From contig NZ_DS981496.1 of assembly GCF_000154845.1 (NCBI RefSeq), positions 1 to 64,000 on the forward strand: a stretch of 64,000 bases of DNA, given 5' to 3'. Below the pieces are notes generated by a model. That model saw only the letters and a program-made list of their open reading frames with translations. It had not been told where the DNA came from and searched no databases. Below are positions 26,149 through 35,489 of the stretch, one piece after another (positions within the stretch are counted from its first letter, which is position 1; each line of letters starts with the position of its first letter). The position numbers and the translations under genes were made by a program. Source of the DNA: Phocaeicola coprocola DSM 17136 (lineage in GTDB: Bacteria > Bacteroidota > Bacteroidia > Bacteroidales > Bacteroidaceae).

Positions 26149-27627
26149 TTATCTTCTTAGTCGTGCGACTGGAATGTTAAGCTGCTGGCGGTATTTGGCA
26201 ACCGTACGTCGTGCTATCGGATATCCTTTTTCTTTTAGCATGTCGGCCAGTTCGTCATCGGTGTAAGGTTTATCCTTATTTTCCTTGTCGATACACTCTT
26301 TCAGAAACTGTTTGATTTCACGCACAGACAATTCTTCTCCGTTTTCTGTTACATATCCGTCGCTGAAGAAAAACTTGAGTGGATATATTCCGAAGTTAGT
26401 CTGTACATATTTGCTGTTGCTCACTCGTGAAATTGTTGAAATATCCAGTTGTGCACGTTCGGCCACATCTTTCAGTATCATAGGTCGGAGTGAAGACTCA
26501 TCACCATCCTGGAAGAACGGTCGTTGCAAGTCTATAATAGCCTGCATCGTACTGAGCAATGTCTGCTGGCGTTGTTTAACAGCATTGATAAATCCCTGAG
26601 CTGCATCTACCTTTTGCTTGAGGAATAATAATGCGTTTTTCGATTCCTTACTTTGATTAGCTTTATTGCGTGTATGCTCATCAAGCATTTCAGTAAATTC
26701 ACGGCTTAAGCGCAGTTCAGGAACATTCCGGTTGTTGAGGCTAAGATGAATAGTACCGTCTTCTTCTGTCTCAACAATAAAATCAGGAATAATTTGCTGC
26801 AAGTTTTTACCGATTGTTTCTCCCATGGAACTTCCCGGACGCGGATTCAGCTTGGTCAGCTCCACTACGGCTGCATTATATTGTTCTTCAGTTATCCCTA
26901 ACTTTTGTAATATTTTATCTTTATTTTTCTTGGTGAAATCATCGCAACATTTGTTGATGATATCATATTCTATTTGTTTCAACGGAGAGTTTTCTTTCCG
27001 CTTGATTTGCAGCAAGAGGCATTCCTGAAGGCTTCGTGCTCCTATTCCCGCAGGATCAAAATCCTGTATGATAGACAAGATATGCTCCAGTTGTTCAGGA
27101 GTTGTATAAATACCCTGATAGATGGCAAGTTCGTCCATCAGGGCTTCTGTTGTTTTTCTCAATAAACCGTCATCATCCAAAGAGCCGATAAGATACTCGC
27201 CTAGTTGTTTTTCTTCGGGAGTAAGGTCTTGCATGTCAAGCTGCTCTTTCAGCGTTTCGTAAAATGAAACACTGTCCGAAAAAGGGATCTCTTCGGGAGT
27301 TTCTCCCTTAGAACGGTTGTTCTCCTGAAGCTTATAGTCGGGAATGTCATCCTCTGTGCGATAATCTCCCAACGACAAATCATCATTATAGTCGGTTCCG
27401 GATTCTTCATTTTCATCGGCAGGATAGTCATCTTCATGTCCCTCAGCCTCTTCAGTATGTTCTTTGCCTTCTTCTAGAGCAGGATTGTCCAAAAGTTCAG
27501 AATGAATACGTTCTTCCAATTCTACAGTAGGCAGCTCTAATAATTTGACTGCCAATATCTGCTGTGGAGATAAAGTCTGAACCTGCTGCTGGGCCTGAGT
27601 TTGTACTTGACGTGAATTTATAGCCAT
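26149..27627 (-). CDS. rpoN: RNA polymerase sigma-54 factor
   Basis: The product has 492 residues. Region I is Gln-rich (QVQTQAQQQVQTLSPQQILAVKLLELP) and interacts with enhancer-binding activators. Region II (residues 50-120) is acidic. The C-terminal region has the core-binding and helix-turn-helix parts and ends with the RpoN box ARRTVAKYR, which recognises the -24 element. No sigma-54 activator gene is in the window. Confidence 0.95.
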   Translation of the reverse strand: MAINSRQVQTQAQQQVQTLSPQQILAVKLLELPTVELEERIHSELLDNPALEEGKEHTEEAEGHEDDYPADENEESGTDYNDDLSLGDYRTEDDIPDYKLQENNRSKGETPEEIPFSDSVSFYETLKEQLDMQDLTPEEKQLGEYLIGSLDDDGLLRKTTEALMDELAIYQGIYTTPEQLEHILSIIQDFDPAGIGARSLQECLLLQIKRKENSPLKQIEYDIINKCCDDFTKKNKDKILQKLGITEEQYNAAVVELTKLNPRPGSSMGETIGKNLQQIIPDFIVETEEDGTIHLSLNNRNVPELRLSREFTEMLDEHTRNKANQSKESKNALLFLKQKVDAAQGFINAVKQRQQTLLSTMQAIIDLQRPFFQDGDESSLRPMILKDVAERAQLDISTISRVSNSKYVQTNFGIYPLKFFFSDGYVTENGEELSVREIKQFLKECIDKENKDKPYTDDELADMLKEKGYPIARRTVAKYRQQLNIPVARLRR

Positions 27628-27652
27628 AAAAATGAATTTGATTTTTTCGCTG

Positions 27653-27660
27653 CAAAAATA
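27653..27660 (-). promoter_or_regulatory. -7 box of rpoN
   Basis: TATTTTTG on the minus strand, 26 bp before the rpoN ATG at 27627. Confidence 0.4.
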
Positions 27661-27742
27661 AACAATTAGATACGGATTATATGGTTTTCACTTAATTTTA
27701 TTTTATGTGGACAACCAGCTTCTCTACCAATATCTGTGGAAT

Positions 27743-29407
27743 TTAATATCTGAAACTGCTTCCTCCCAAGAACTCGCGCAACAAGGAAGTCGGCGGAAGT
27801 TCATTGTCTTGTACTGAAACAAAATAGGCAAGGAAACGCAGAAGGCGGTGAGCTTCCGAGTATGCCGGACAGTTATTGGGTACCTTTCGTAAAATGGGTT
27901 CTGCATAGTCCTTTAACACGGCAAGTTCGAAGAGCAGAGCCGAGTTGAACATTGCATCTGCATATTCCTGATAAGGGAATATCCATTTGTCTTCCCCTGC
28001 ACGGACACTTTCCCATCGAGAAATTGTCGCTTCTGCCGAGTAATTGCGGTATCGGTAATCGCGTATGATTCGGCGTAGCAACCGGTTGTCGGTGGTAGGA
28101 ATATAATTATGGTTGTCGAGTGAGATTGTAGTCAGGGCAGATACATATATCTTATATTTATTGGCTGCCGGAATATTGGGGGTCAGTGCCGGATTCAGCG
28201 CATGTATCCCTTCCAGTATCAATATCATATTTTCGTCAATATGCAGTTTCTTGCCACTGTTCTCGCGTTTGCCGGTTGTAAAATTAAATCGGGGTAATTC
28301 AATTTCCTTACCATCTAACAACTCCTTTAACTGAGCTTCGAAGAAAGGAAGATCCAGCGCGTACAGTGACTCGAAATCGTGTTCACCGTTTTCATCGAGT
28401 GGAGTATCTTCTCTGTTTACAAAATAATCATCCAGTGAAATCGGATAAGGCTTCAGCCCGTTGGTCATTAACTGAATACTGAGACGTTTGCTGAACGTAG
28501 TCTTTCCCGAAGATGACGGTCCGGAAATCAATACCAGTTTCACTCTTTCTCCATTTTGGTTCCGGTGAGTGATTTCGTCGGCTATATGTGCAATTTTCTT
28601 TTCTTGCAGTGCTTCCGATACATTTATCAGGTCGGTAGCATGTCCGTTGTTGCAGGCTATGTTGAAATCCCCAACCGTACTGATTCCCAATATCTGGTTC
28701 CAGCGGTGATATTCCTGAAATACCTCCAGCATCTTTTCCTGTTTTACAAGTTCCTCCAGTTTTTGCGGGTTTTTTCTGTTTGGAATACGCAGCAACAATC
28801 CGTCATAGTATTTTACTATATCGAACAGTTTGATGTATCCTGTACTTGGAACCAGACTGCCATAATAATAGTCGATGGTATCTCCTAATCTGTAATAGAA
28901 AGTATATAACTGTCCGGAAGTCTTCAGCAGTTTTGCTTTGTCCATCATTCCTCTTTGGGTGAATAATTCGACGGCCTGTTCTGTATGGCACTCTATACGT
29001 TGGAAAGGAATGTTGTCGGTAATTATTTCCTGCATTTTCTGCTTGATACGTGTAACATCATCCAAACCAATGGAACGGTCCAGATGCAGCGTACAGTAAT
29101 AACCCTTCGATACGGGATGTTCCAGGGAAATGCTTCCCTGCGGATAAAGCTCTTCTACAGCTTTTACAAGGATGAAACAAAGCGATCGGAAATAGGTACG
29201 CATGCCCGACGGATTAGTTATATCAAGAAACTCAATATCTTTATTGTAATATACCTTAAAGTTGAGCCCTTCTACCTTATTGTTAACTTTCGCACTGACA
29301 GGTCCGTAGGGCATTTCTAAATTAAAACCATTATAAATATCCAAAAGCGTGCTTCCCTCGGGGAAATCTTTTGTTAAATTGTTATTTTTGCAATATATTT
29401 GTAGCAT
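27743..29407 (-). CDS. TGS/ThrRS-like domain fused to uridine kinase-type P-loop kinase
   Basis: The product has 554 residues. Residues 1-65 resemble a TGS domain (GSTLLDIYNG, VSAKVNNKVEGL). Residues 70-240 resemble the second additional domain of threonyl-tRNA synthetase (YFRSLCFILVKAVEELYP, SKGYYCTLH). From about 285 there is a phosphoribulokinase/uridine kinase domain with the P-loop GPSSSGKTTFSKRL and the later DDYFVNREDTP. Such fusions are annotated as nucleoside kinases in Bacteroidetes and Firmicutes; the true substrate is not clear from sequence. It lies upstream of rpoN on the same strand with a 115-bp gap and a rpoN -7 box between. Confidence 0.88.
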   Translation of the reverse strand: MLQIYCKNNNLTKDFPEGSTLLDIYNGFNLEMPYGPVSAKVNNKVEGLNFKVYYNKDIEFLDITNPSGMRTYFRSLCFILVKAVEELYPQGSISLEHPVSKGYYCTLHLDRSIGLDDVTRIKQKMQEIITDNIPFQRIECHTEQAVELFTQRGMMDKAKLLKTSGQLYTFYYRLGDTIDYYYGSLVPSTGYIKLFDIVKYYDGLLLRIPNRKNPQKLEELVKQEKMLEVFQEYHRWNQILGISTVGDFNIACNNGHATDLINVSEALQEKKIAHIADEITHRNQNGERVKLVLISGPSSSGKTTFSKRLSIQLMTNGLKPYPISLDDYFVNREDTPLDENGEHDFESLYALDLPFFEAQLKELLDGKEIELPRFNFTTGKRENSGKKLHIDENMILILEGIHALNPALTPNIPAANKYKIYVSALTTISLDNHNYIPTTDNRLLRRIIRDYRYRNYSAEATISRWESVRAGEDKWIFPYQEYADAMFNSALLFELAVLKDYAEPILRKVPNNCPAYSEAHRLLRFLAYFVSVQDNELPPTSLLREFLGGSSFRY

Positions 29408-29497
29408 AATTGTAATATGTGTTACTAACTCGGTGATTTGGCAATTAATTTACACATTAAACAATTAAGAGCCTACCTCCGACTTAATTAATTACAA

Positions 29498-31192
29498 ATG
29501 GAATATACTTTTTATGATTTTTTAGCGTTGCTCGGTTCGTTAGCGCTTTTCCTTTATGGAATGAAAATCATGAGTGAGGGGCTTCAGAAGTTTGCCGGTG
29601 ACAGACTTCGTAGTATCCTGACCGCTATGACGACCAACAGAGTGACCGGTGTATTGACTGGTGTGCTTATTACGGCCTTAATTCAATCTTCTTCTGCTAC
29701 GACAGTTATGGTGGTCAGCTTTGTCAATGCAGGATTGCTGACCCTTTCACAATCCATAGGTGTAATTATGGGAGCCAATATTGGTACTACCGTTACCGCT
29801 TGGATTATTTCCGCTCTCGGCTTTAAAGTCGATATTTCTTTATTCTCTTTACCTCTTCTGGCTTTTGGTATTCCGCTTTTATTTTCTCAAAAGAGTTCCC
29901 GTAAGTCTATCGGTGAGTTTATTTTCGGTTTTGCTTTCCTGTTTATGGGATTGAACTTACTGAAAACCAATGCTCCAGACTTGAGCGCCAACCCTGATAT
30001 GTTGGCTTTCGTCCAGAATTATACCGATATGGGATTCATTTCCGTACTTCTGTTTGTCTTTATCGGTACTATCCTGACCATGATTGTACAGGCGTCTGCG
30101 GCAACGATGGCGATTACGCTTATCATGTGTGCTAACGGATGGATCAGCTTTGAGCTGGGAGCAGCACTGGTGCTGGGAGAGAATATCGGTACTACCATTA
30201 CGGCAAATCTTGCTGCTCTGACTGCCAATACTCAGGCCAGACGAGCTGCTATGGCTCACCTGATGTTTAATATATTTGGTGTAATCTGGGTTTTGATATT
30301 GTTTAAGCCGTTCCTGTCGATGGTAGACTGGATAATTTCTGACTTTATGAATATCAGTGAAGCTGACGGTGCTGCTGTTTCATTTAAATTATCGGCGTTC
30401 CATACTTGCTTCAATGTATGCAATGTGCTGATTCTGATATGGTTCGTTAAGCTGATAGAAAAAACAGTCTGCAAGCTTATTCCTCAAAAGGAACAGGAAG
30501 AAGAGTATCGCCTGCAATTTATTACTGGTGGTATGTTGTCGACAGCCGAACTTTCTGTTTTGCAGGCTCGTAAAGAAATCAACCTTTTTGCAGAGCGCAT
30601 CCAGCGGATGTTCCGTATGGTTCGTGATTTGTTACATACGGAAAATGAGAATGATTTTAATAAATTGTTCAGCCGTATAGAGAAATACGAGAATATCAGT
30701 GACAATATGGAGGTAGAGATTGCCAACTATCTGAATCAGGTTTCTGAAGGTCGTTTGAGTTCGGAAAGTAAACTTCAGATACGTGAAATGCTCCGTGAAG
30801 TAACAGAAATAGAAAGTATTGGTGATAGCTGTTACAACCTGGCAAGAACTATTAACCGTAAGCGCAGAGGAAATATTGATTTTACAGAAAAGCAATATGA
30901 GCATATTCATCAGATGTTTGCTTTGACTGACAATGCACTGACGCAGATGATAAAGCTGGTGGAAGATGTGCATCATATCGTAGATGTGAACAAATCATTT
31001 AATCTGGAGAATGAAATCAATAACTACCGCAATCAGCTGAAGAATCAGAACATAGTCGATGTGAACAATAAAGAATATAGCTATCAGATGGGTATCCACT
31101 ATATGGACATTATCGGTGAATGTGAAAAGCTGGGCGATTATGTAGTGAATGTGGTAGAAGCACATTCTGATGTAAAGGAGAAAAAAGCTTGA
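29498..31192 (+). CDS. Na/Pi cotransporter family protein with PhoU-like tail
   Basis: The product has 564 residues. The N-terminal half has eight or more hydrophobic segments containing two inverted QSSSATT-type repeats: ALIQSSSATTVMVVSF (about 63-78) and the second MIVQASAATMAITLIM. Each is followed by GANIGTT or GENIGTT, the hallmark of NptA/YjbB transporters. The C-terminal 220 residues are helical and PhoU-like. It probably imports or exports phosphate in exchange with sodium. It is monocistronic with its own terminator. Confidence 0.92.
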   Translation: MEYTFYDFLALLGSLALFLYGMKIMSEGLQKFAGDRLRSILTAMTTNRVTGVLTGVLITALIQSSSATTVMVVSFVNAGLLTLSQSIGVIMGANIGTTVTAWIISALGFKVDISLFSLPLLAFGIPLLFSQKSSRKSIGEFIFGFAFLFMGLNLLKTNAPDLSANPDMLAFVQNYTDMGFISVLLFVFIGTILTMIVQASAATMAITLIMCANGWISFELGAALVLGENIGTTITANLAALTANTQARRAAMAHLMFNIFGVIWVLILFKPFLSMVDWIISDFMNISEADGAAVSFKLSAFHTCFNVCNVLILIWFVKLIEKTVCKLIPQKEQEEEYRLQFITGGMLSTAELSVLQARKEINLFAERIQRMFRMVRDLLHTENENDFNKLFSRIEKYENISDNMEVEIANYLNQVSEGRLSSESKLQIREMLREVTEIESIGDSCYNLARTINRKRRGNIDFTEKQYEHIHQMFALTDNALTQMIKLVEDVHHIVDVNKSFNLENEINNYRNQLKNQNIVDVNNKEYSYQMGIHYMDIIGECEKLGDYVVNVVEAHSDVKEKKA

Positions 31193-31218
31193 GAAAATAA
31201 ATAGAACAGGCTATATAT

Positions 31219-31265
31219 AAAGGGCATCTGCATGTTTTTCAGAACGTGGAGATGCCCTTTTTTTA
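31219..31265 (+). terminator. Terminator after the Na/Pi cotransporter
   Basis: AAAGGGCATCT pairs with AGATGCCCTTT, followed by a long T run. Confidence 0.9.
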
Positions 31266-31330
31266 CTCTAGACTATTGTTATAAAAATAATTCAGCAATT
31301 TTTCATTAAAACTTCTCGATGTTTTTTAAT

Positions 31331-31366
31331 TTTTTGTACGAATACTCAGGAGATTTGTACAAAAAA
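31331..31366. repeat. Bipartite AT-rich element, copy 2
   Basis: TTTTTGTACGAA, 11 variable bases, then TTTGTACAAAAAA; the same design as 2788-2824. It lies between the terminator of the Na/Pi gene and the end of the convergent ABC permease gene. Confidence 0.6.
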
Positions 31367-31441
31367 TGAGCAAGATTTCAGCATGGTTTTCTTGTAGTTT
31401 CCGCGACTTATTCTTGATATCTGTCGAAAGAGATTGTTTGA

Positions 31442-32506
31442 CTACTGTTGTTTGCGGTAACTATGTATCGCCCAGCTGTATAAGATTGTTGCAAAGCAGG
31501 ATAATACACAAAGTTGTTGCACGATATCGCCGATACCGCTCCCTTTTAGATATACCATACGCATCATTTCCATGAAGTAGCGTAGCGGATTGATATAAGT
31601 GATGTACTGTGCCCAGTCGGGCATACTGCTGATGGGTGTGAACAGGCCACTCATCAGAATAAAAATAAGCATGCAGAACCACATGACGAACATAGCCTGT
31701 TGCATGGTAGACGAATAATTGGAAATGACCAGTCCGAGTCCTGACATGACCAGTACAAATATGAGTGTTGCCAGATAGATGGTGAATATGCTTCCTGCAG
31801 GTGTCAGGCCATATACGGCCCATGCAAGCAGCATGCACAGATTCAATACAATAAAGCCTATAAGCCAATAAGGAAGCAGCTTGGAAAGAGTAAAGGTAAA
31901 GCGGCTTACCGGAGTGACATTAATTTGCTCAATGGTACCGGCTTCTTTTTCACCAACTACATTCAAGGCAGGCAGAAATCCGCAAAGCATAACCAGCAGC
32001 ATAGTCATCAGGGCAGGAACCATAAAGGTTTTATAGTCCAGATGTGGATTGAAACGGTACCGGATTGAAGTTACCGATGTAGATTGTGGGTTAAGTATCT
32101 GTTGCAGATATGTATTCCCTAATCCTCCTTTTGTTCCATTTACGGCATTAATGGCTACCAAAGCCGATGCCGGACGTCCGTTGACTTGTTCTTTTTCAAA
32201 TCCTTTAGGAATTTCCAATAACATGTCAGCCTGATTTCTTTCGATGCATTCCACCGCTTTGTGATAAGTATCCGGAAGTGCAACTAACTTGAAATAGGGA
32301 GAAGATTCTATCCGGTGTGTCAGTCGGAGAGAAGAAGGGGTATGGTCATTGTCTATGATGGCTATACGTAAGTCTTCTATTTCCAGCGTAGCAGCCCATG
32401 GCATCACCAGCATGATCATACATGGGAATATCAGAATCAGGCGGGGCAGGAAACTGTTCCGTATAAGATGCTTGAACTCTTTTTCTATGAGGTATCGTAA
32501 TATCAT
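31442..32506 (-). CDS. ABC-2 type transporter permease
   Basis: The product has 354 residues. One N-terminal membrane segment (LILIFPCMIMLVMPWAA) is followed by a large extracytoplasmic domain (residues 45-170) and five more membrane segments in the C-terminal half, with GEKEAGTIEQINVTPVSRF between the second and third. This is the YhhJ/YbhR plan of the membrane part of a drug or lipid exporter. Normally it works with a second permease, an ATPase, an HlyD-type periplasmic adaptor and TolC. Here the rest of the operon is lost or broken, so this permease may be non-functional unless partners are elsewhere. Confidence 0.88.
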   Translation of the reverse strand: MILRYLIEKEFKHLIRNSFLPRLILIFPCMIMLVMPWAATLEIEDLRIAIIDNDHTPSSLRLTHRIESSPYFKLVALPDTYHKAVECIERNQADMLLEIPKGFEKEQVNGRPASALVAINAVNGTKGGLGNTYLQQILNPQSTSVTSIRYRFNPHLDYKTFMVPALMTMLLVMLCGFLPALNVVGEKEAGTIEQINVTPVSRFTFTLSKLLPYWLIGFIVLNLCMLLAWAVYGLTPAGSIFTIYLATLIFVLVMSGLGLVISNYSSTMQQAMFVMWFCMLIFILMSGLFTPISSMPDWAQYITYINPLRYFMEMMRMVYLKGSGIGDIVQQLCVLSCFATILYSWAIHSYRKQQ

Positions 32507-32515
32507 ATTCTTTAT

Positions 32516-32827
32516 TTACTCTAAGCGGTTTTTAAATATTTTAGAGGTAATACCTATTAGTATCACAGCCATAAACAGGAGTACACATACTTCTTTCCAT
32601 ACATAAGATAGCGGTACTCCTTCTATCATCAGTTGTCTTACCAGTGATACATACCAGCGGGCAGGAATGGCACAGGAGATCCATTGCAGTATAGCTGGCA
32701 TACTTTCTATCGGGAAAATGATTCCTGATAAAATGATAGTAGGTATCATCAGTACCATTGCCGAGGCTAGCAGGGCAGCTACCTGCGTGTGGGTGATGCA
32801 CGATATGAGCAGTCCAAGAGCAAGGGT
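32516..32827 (-). pseudogene. ABC-2 permease, C-terminal fragment
   Basis: About 103 codons in a frame different from the upstream tolC fragment: LALGLLISCITHTQVAALLASAMV, then IILSGIIFPIESMPAILQWIS and a basic C-terminus. This matches the last three membrane segments of an ABC-2 permease paralogous to the one at 31442-32506. The N-terminal two thirds are missing and the sequence joins a tolC fragment at about 32825-32833. It is read as the right-hand remnant of a deletion. Confidence 0.85.
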
Positions 32828-33437
32828 TTTCTGAGAGTTGTATACGCTGTTGCTTTGTGTTTAGTATTTCTACTTTTACAGCATCCACATCGGCATCATT
32901 GGCTATACCGTTATTTCGGTAAGCTTCTATATTCTTTAAGTTTCTTTGTAAGTTATCATGGAGCAGAGCGTTCTGATGCAACTGTTCGTTTAAGAGTAAT
33001 ATCCCGAAGAATACCTGATTGACTTGTTCGTTCAGTGCATACATGCTTACGTCCAGTTGATACTTATTTTCTTGCGAAACGGCTTTGATCTCTTTTTTCT
33101 GGTGATGAATCTGTCCGCCGTCCCAAATGTTTTGCTGAACTTCTATCAGTGCCTGATACTGGTCTTTGGGCAATCCTTTGATACCTATTCCCGGAATATC
33201 TATCGGGAATGTAGTTGCATCGCTCTGGTAAGATGCTTTGCCGCTGATATTGATTTGTGGAAGGTTACCTTTGGATGCGTTCGAAAGATTATATTGTTCA
33301 GCAAGTTGAATGAGGTTATATTGTCTGACCAGGGGATAATTCTCTTGTGCAGCATGCCTGCATTCGTCTAGTGTAACTTGTGCCCTTGTGGATATGGCAA
33401 CTGTAAAAAACATAATGAAGAAAAGAATCCGTTTCAT
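32828..33437 (-). pseudogene. TolC-family efflux protein, N-terminal fragment
   Basis: About 203 codons with a signal peptide (MKRILFFIMFFTVAISTRA) and TolC repeats (VTLDECRHAAQENYPLVRQYN, ISGKASYQSDATTFP, IEVQQNIWDGGQIHHQ), then ILNTKQQRIQLSE, where the TolC frame ends by fusion to the permease fragment. A complete protein of this family has about 420-440 residues. The open frame continues 95 residues into out-of-frame permease sequence. Its own promoter box (33464-33471) is intact, so the fusion may still be transcribed. Confidence 0.88.
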
Positions 33438-33463
33438 TGTTTGTCGTTTTTATTGTTCTGATA

Positions 33464-33471
33464 CAAAGTTA
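33464..33471 (-). promoter_or_regulatory. -7 box of the broken tolC operon
   Basis: TAACTTTG on the minus strand (TAnnTTTG), 27 bp before the tolC start. Confidence 0.5.
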
Positions 33472-33568
33472 AATGCTTTCAGTATATACATAAGGCTCCA
33501 TTGGTTGTTGTAAATGTCCTAATTGTTCGATAATGTGCGAAAAATAGCTTCTTATAGGGCTATATTAT

Positions 33569-33576
33569 TATCTTTG
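33569..33576 (+). promoter_or_regulatory. -7 box of the AraC regulator at 33597
   Basis: TATCTTTG, 20 bp before the ATG. It is divergent from the tolC promoter. Confidence 0.5.
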
Positions 33577-33596
33577 CGGGAAATGAGAATGTTATC

Positions 33597-34502
33597 ATGG
33601 AACAGAATAATCTTTTACTCTTAGCTTTAAAGCAGATATTTGAACTTTCCGCTATACCTTGTAATAAATATCGGTTTGTTTCTGCCGAACTGGGTTTTGT
33701 CCGTTCAATGAGAGGAGTATTGGAAATTTCAGAGCAGATATTTGCTTTCGGCCAGCCTTATCGTCTGACGGAAGGTCGTGTCTTGTTTATGCATGCCGGG
33801 TGTATTCGTGTGCGAGCGAATCTTATAGAATTGACGCTTAAACCTCATCAGTTGATTGTAGCTTCACCAGGTACAATACTTCAGGTAATTGAAATATCGA
33901 AAGATTGTGAATTGGAAATGTTTGCCTTTACCAATGGCCTCATGGAAGGTTGGCAAAAAGAAGTATTGTTGCAGACCTTTTTGCAAGGAAGACTTTATGT
34001 ACAGCTTGATTTACCGGAAAAGGAAGAAAAACGGATTGCTGCCTTTTTCGATTTATTGTGGGATATCGTACACGATAAGCCTTTCCCTCGAGATATGGTA
34101 AGAAGTCTTATTTCGGCTTTGTTTCATCAGATAAATATATATCGTATGAGGGAAATATCGGAAGAAAGCGGTCGGCTCACGCGTCAGGAAGAAGTTTTCA
34201 ACAGATTTTTGTCGCTTGTTAATAAGTATGCCATACACGAAAGAAGTGTAGTGTTTTATGCCGACAGGCTGTACCTGACTCCCCGTTATCTGAGTACATT
34301 GATAAAACAGACAAGTGACCGTACAGTGATGGACTGGGTGAATGAGGCTGTAGTGCAAGAAGCAAAATTGTTACTTCGTCATTCTGATAAACTGGTTTAT
34401 CAGATAGCTGATGAATTGAACTTTCCGAATGCATCTTTCTTCTGCAAATATTTCCGGAGACTGACGGGTAAGACACCTCATGAATATAGGCATGGAAAAT
34501 AA
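33597..34502 (+). CDS. AraC family transcriptional regulator
   Basis: The product has 301 residues. A cupin-like sensor half (residues 35-160) is followed by the two helix-turn-helix AraC domain (residues 200-300) with VVFYADRLYLTPRYLSTLIKQTSDRTVMDW and YQIADELNFPNASFFCKYFRRLTGKTPHEYR. It is divergent from the tolC/ABC operon (159 bp between starts) and was probably its local regulator. With the operon largely deleted, its target may be lost. Confidence 0.92.
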   Translation: MEQNNLLLLALKQIFELSAIPCNKYRFVSAELGFVRSMRGVLEISEQIFAFGQPYRLTEGRVLFMHAGCIRVRANLIELTLKPHQLIVASPGTILQVIEISKDCELEMFAFTNGLMEGWQKEVLLQTFLQGRLYVQLDLPEKEEKRIAAFFDLLWDIVHDKPFPRDMVRSLISALFHQINIYRMREISEESGRLTRQEEVFNRFLSLVNKYAIHERSVVFYADRLYLTPRYLSTLIKQTSDRTVMDWVNEAVVQEAKLLLRHSDKLVYQIADELNFPNASFFCKYFRRLTGKTPHEYRHGK

Positions 34503-34548
34503 AAAACACAGGTACAGACTGATAATCATGTCCATACCTGTGTTTTAT
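34501..34548. terminator. Bidirectional terminator between araC and FKBP gene
   Basis: AAAACACAGGTA pairs with TACCTGTGTTTT with A/T tracts on both sides. It serves two convergent genes. Confidence 0.8.
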
Positions 34549-34567
34549 AAGATGAAATAATCAGTTA

Positions 34568-35443
34568 TTATTTCTTATCTTCTTTTTCGATGCTAACCAA
34601 TTCTACTTCAAAAATCAATGTAGAGAACGGTTTGATTTTACCAGTTTCACGTGAGCCATAAGCCAGTTCCTGAGGAATATACAATTCCCATTTAGATCCT
34701 ACCGGCATCATAGTCAGAGCTTCTGTCCATCCTTTGATTACCTGGTTTGCACGGAAAGTAGTTGGCTCTTTACGGTCGTAAGAGCTGTCGAACTGAGTTC
34801 CGTCGATTAAAGTACCTTTATAATTAACTTTAACTCTTGCTGTTTCTCCAGGAATTTCACCTTTACCCTCAGTGATTACTTTATATTGCAGACCACTTGC
34901 AGTTACTTTTACTCCTTCTTTGCTCTTGTTAGTAGCCAGGAAGTCTTCGTTCTGTTTTTTATAGTCAGCATATTTTGTTTCCAAAGCTTTTTCTTTAATA
35001 GCTTCTGCCTTAGCATTTACATATACAGCAGCAGAATCAGGAGCAACGAGTGCCTGCTTCTTTACAGCAGAAACGAAACCAGCCAAGAAGTTTTCTTTGC
35101 TTAAGTTCTGTGTAGAGTCGCCGTTGAAGATACGATCGTTGATAGCGTCGAACATATCACCACTTACTTGCTGTCCGATCTGGATACCAGCCATGTAAGC
35201 TTTCTGTTTTGCATCTGTCTGTTTCAAACCTTCTTCAATACCTCTGATGAAGTCTGCCATGTGAGTAGAATCGATACCCAGACGTCCCATAGCGTATTCT
35301 TGCAATCCTTGTGTGTTGCTGACACCCATCATATAAGAAAGAGTATCAACATCGCTTTTCATGTTTGCCTTTGGGCTCTGAGCTGTACATGATGCCAGTC
35401 CAGTTGCGGCTGCAAACATCATGATTAAAGAACTTTTTTTCAT
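34568..35443 (-). CDS. FKBP-type peptidyl-prolyl isomerase lipoprotein
   Basis: The product has 291 residues. The lipobox GLASC places the acylated Cys at 19. Residues 30-160 form the FKBP_N dimerisation region (VDTLSYMMGVSNTQGLQ, AGIQIGQQV). The C-terminal 100 residues form the FKBP domain (VKVNYKGTLIDGTQFDSSYDR, ALTMMPVGSKWELYIPQELAYGSRE). It would assist folding of exported proteins. It lies immediately downstream of a shorter paralogue (194 residues) on the same strand with a 46-bp gap. Confidence 0.93.
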   Translation of the reverse strand: MKKSSLIMMFAAATGLASCTAQSPKANMKSDVDTLSYMMGVSNTQGLQEYAMGRLGIDSTHMADFIRGIEEGLKQTDAKQKAYMAGIQIGQQVSGDMFDAINDRIFNGDSTQNLSKENFLAGFVSAVKKQALVAPDSAAVYVNAKAEAIKEKALETKYADYKKQNEDFLATNKSKEGVKVTASGLQYKVITEGKGEIPGETARVKVNYKGTLIDGTQFDSSYDRKEPTTFRANQVIKGWTEALTMMPVGSKWELYIPQELAYGSRETGKIKPFSTLIFEVELVSIEKEDKK

Positions 35444-35489
35444 TTACTTTATATTTTAAATTATAATTTTACTGATTTGCTTTTGTGTA

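Noticed and set aside
31366-31575. A 69-codon plus-strand frame starting at the bipartite AT-rich element
   Set aside because: It overlaps the end of the ABC permease gene in antisense and shows no protein-like features.
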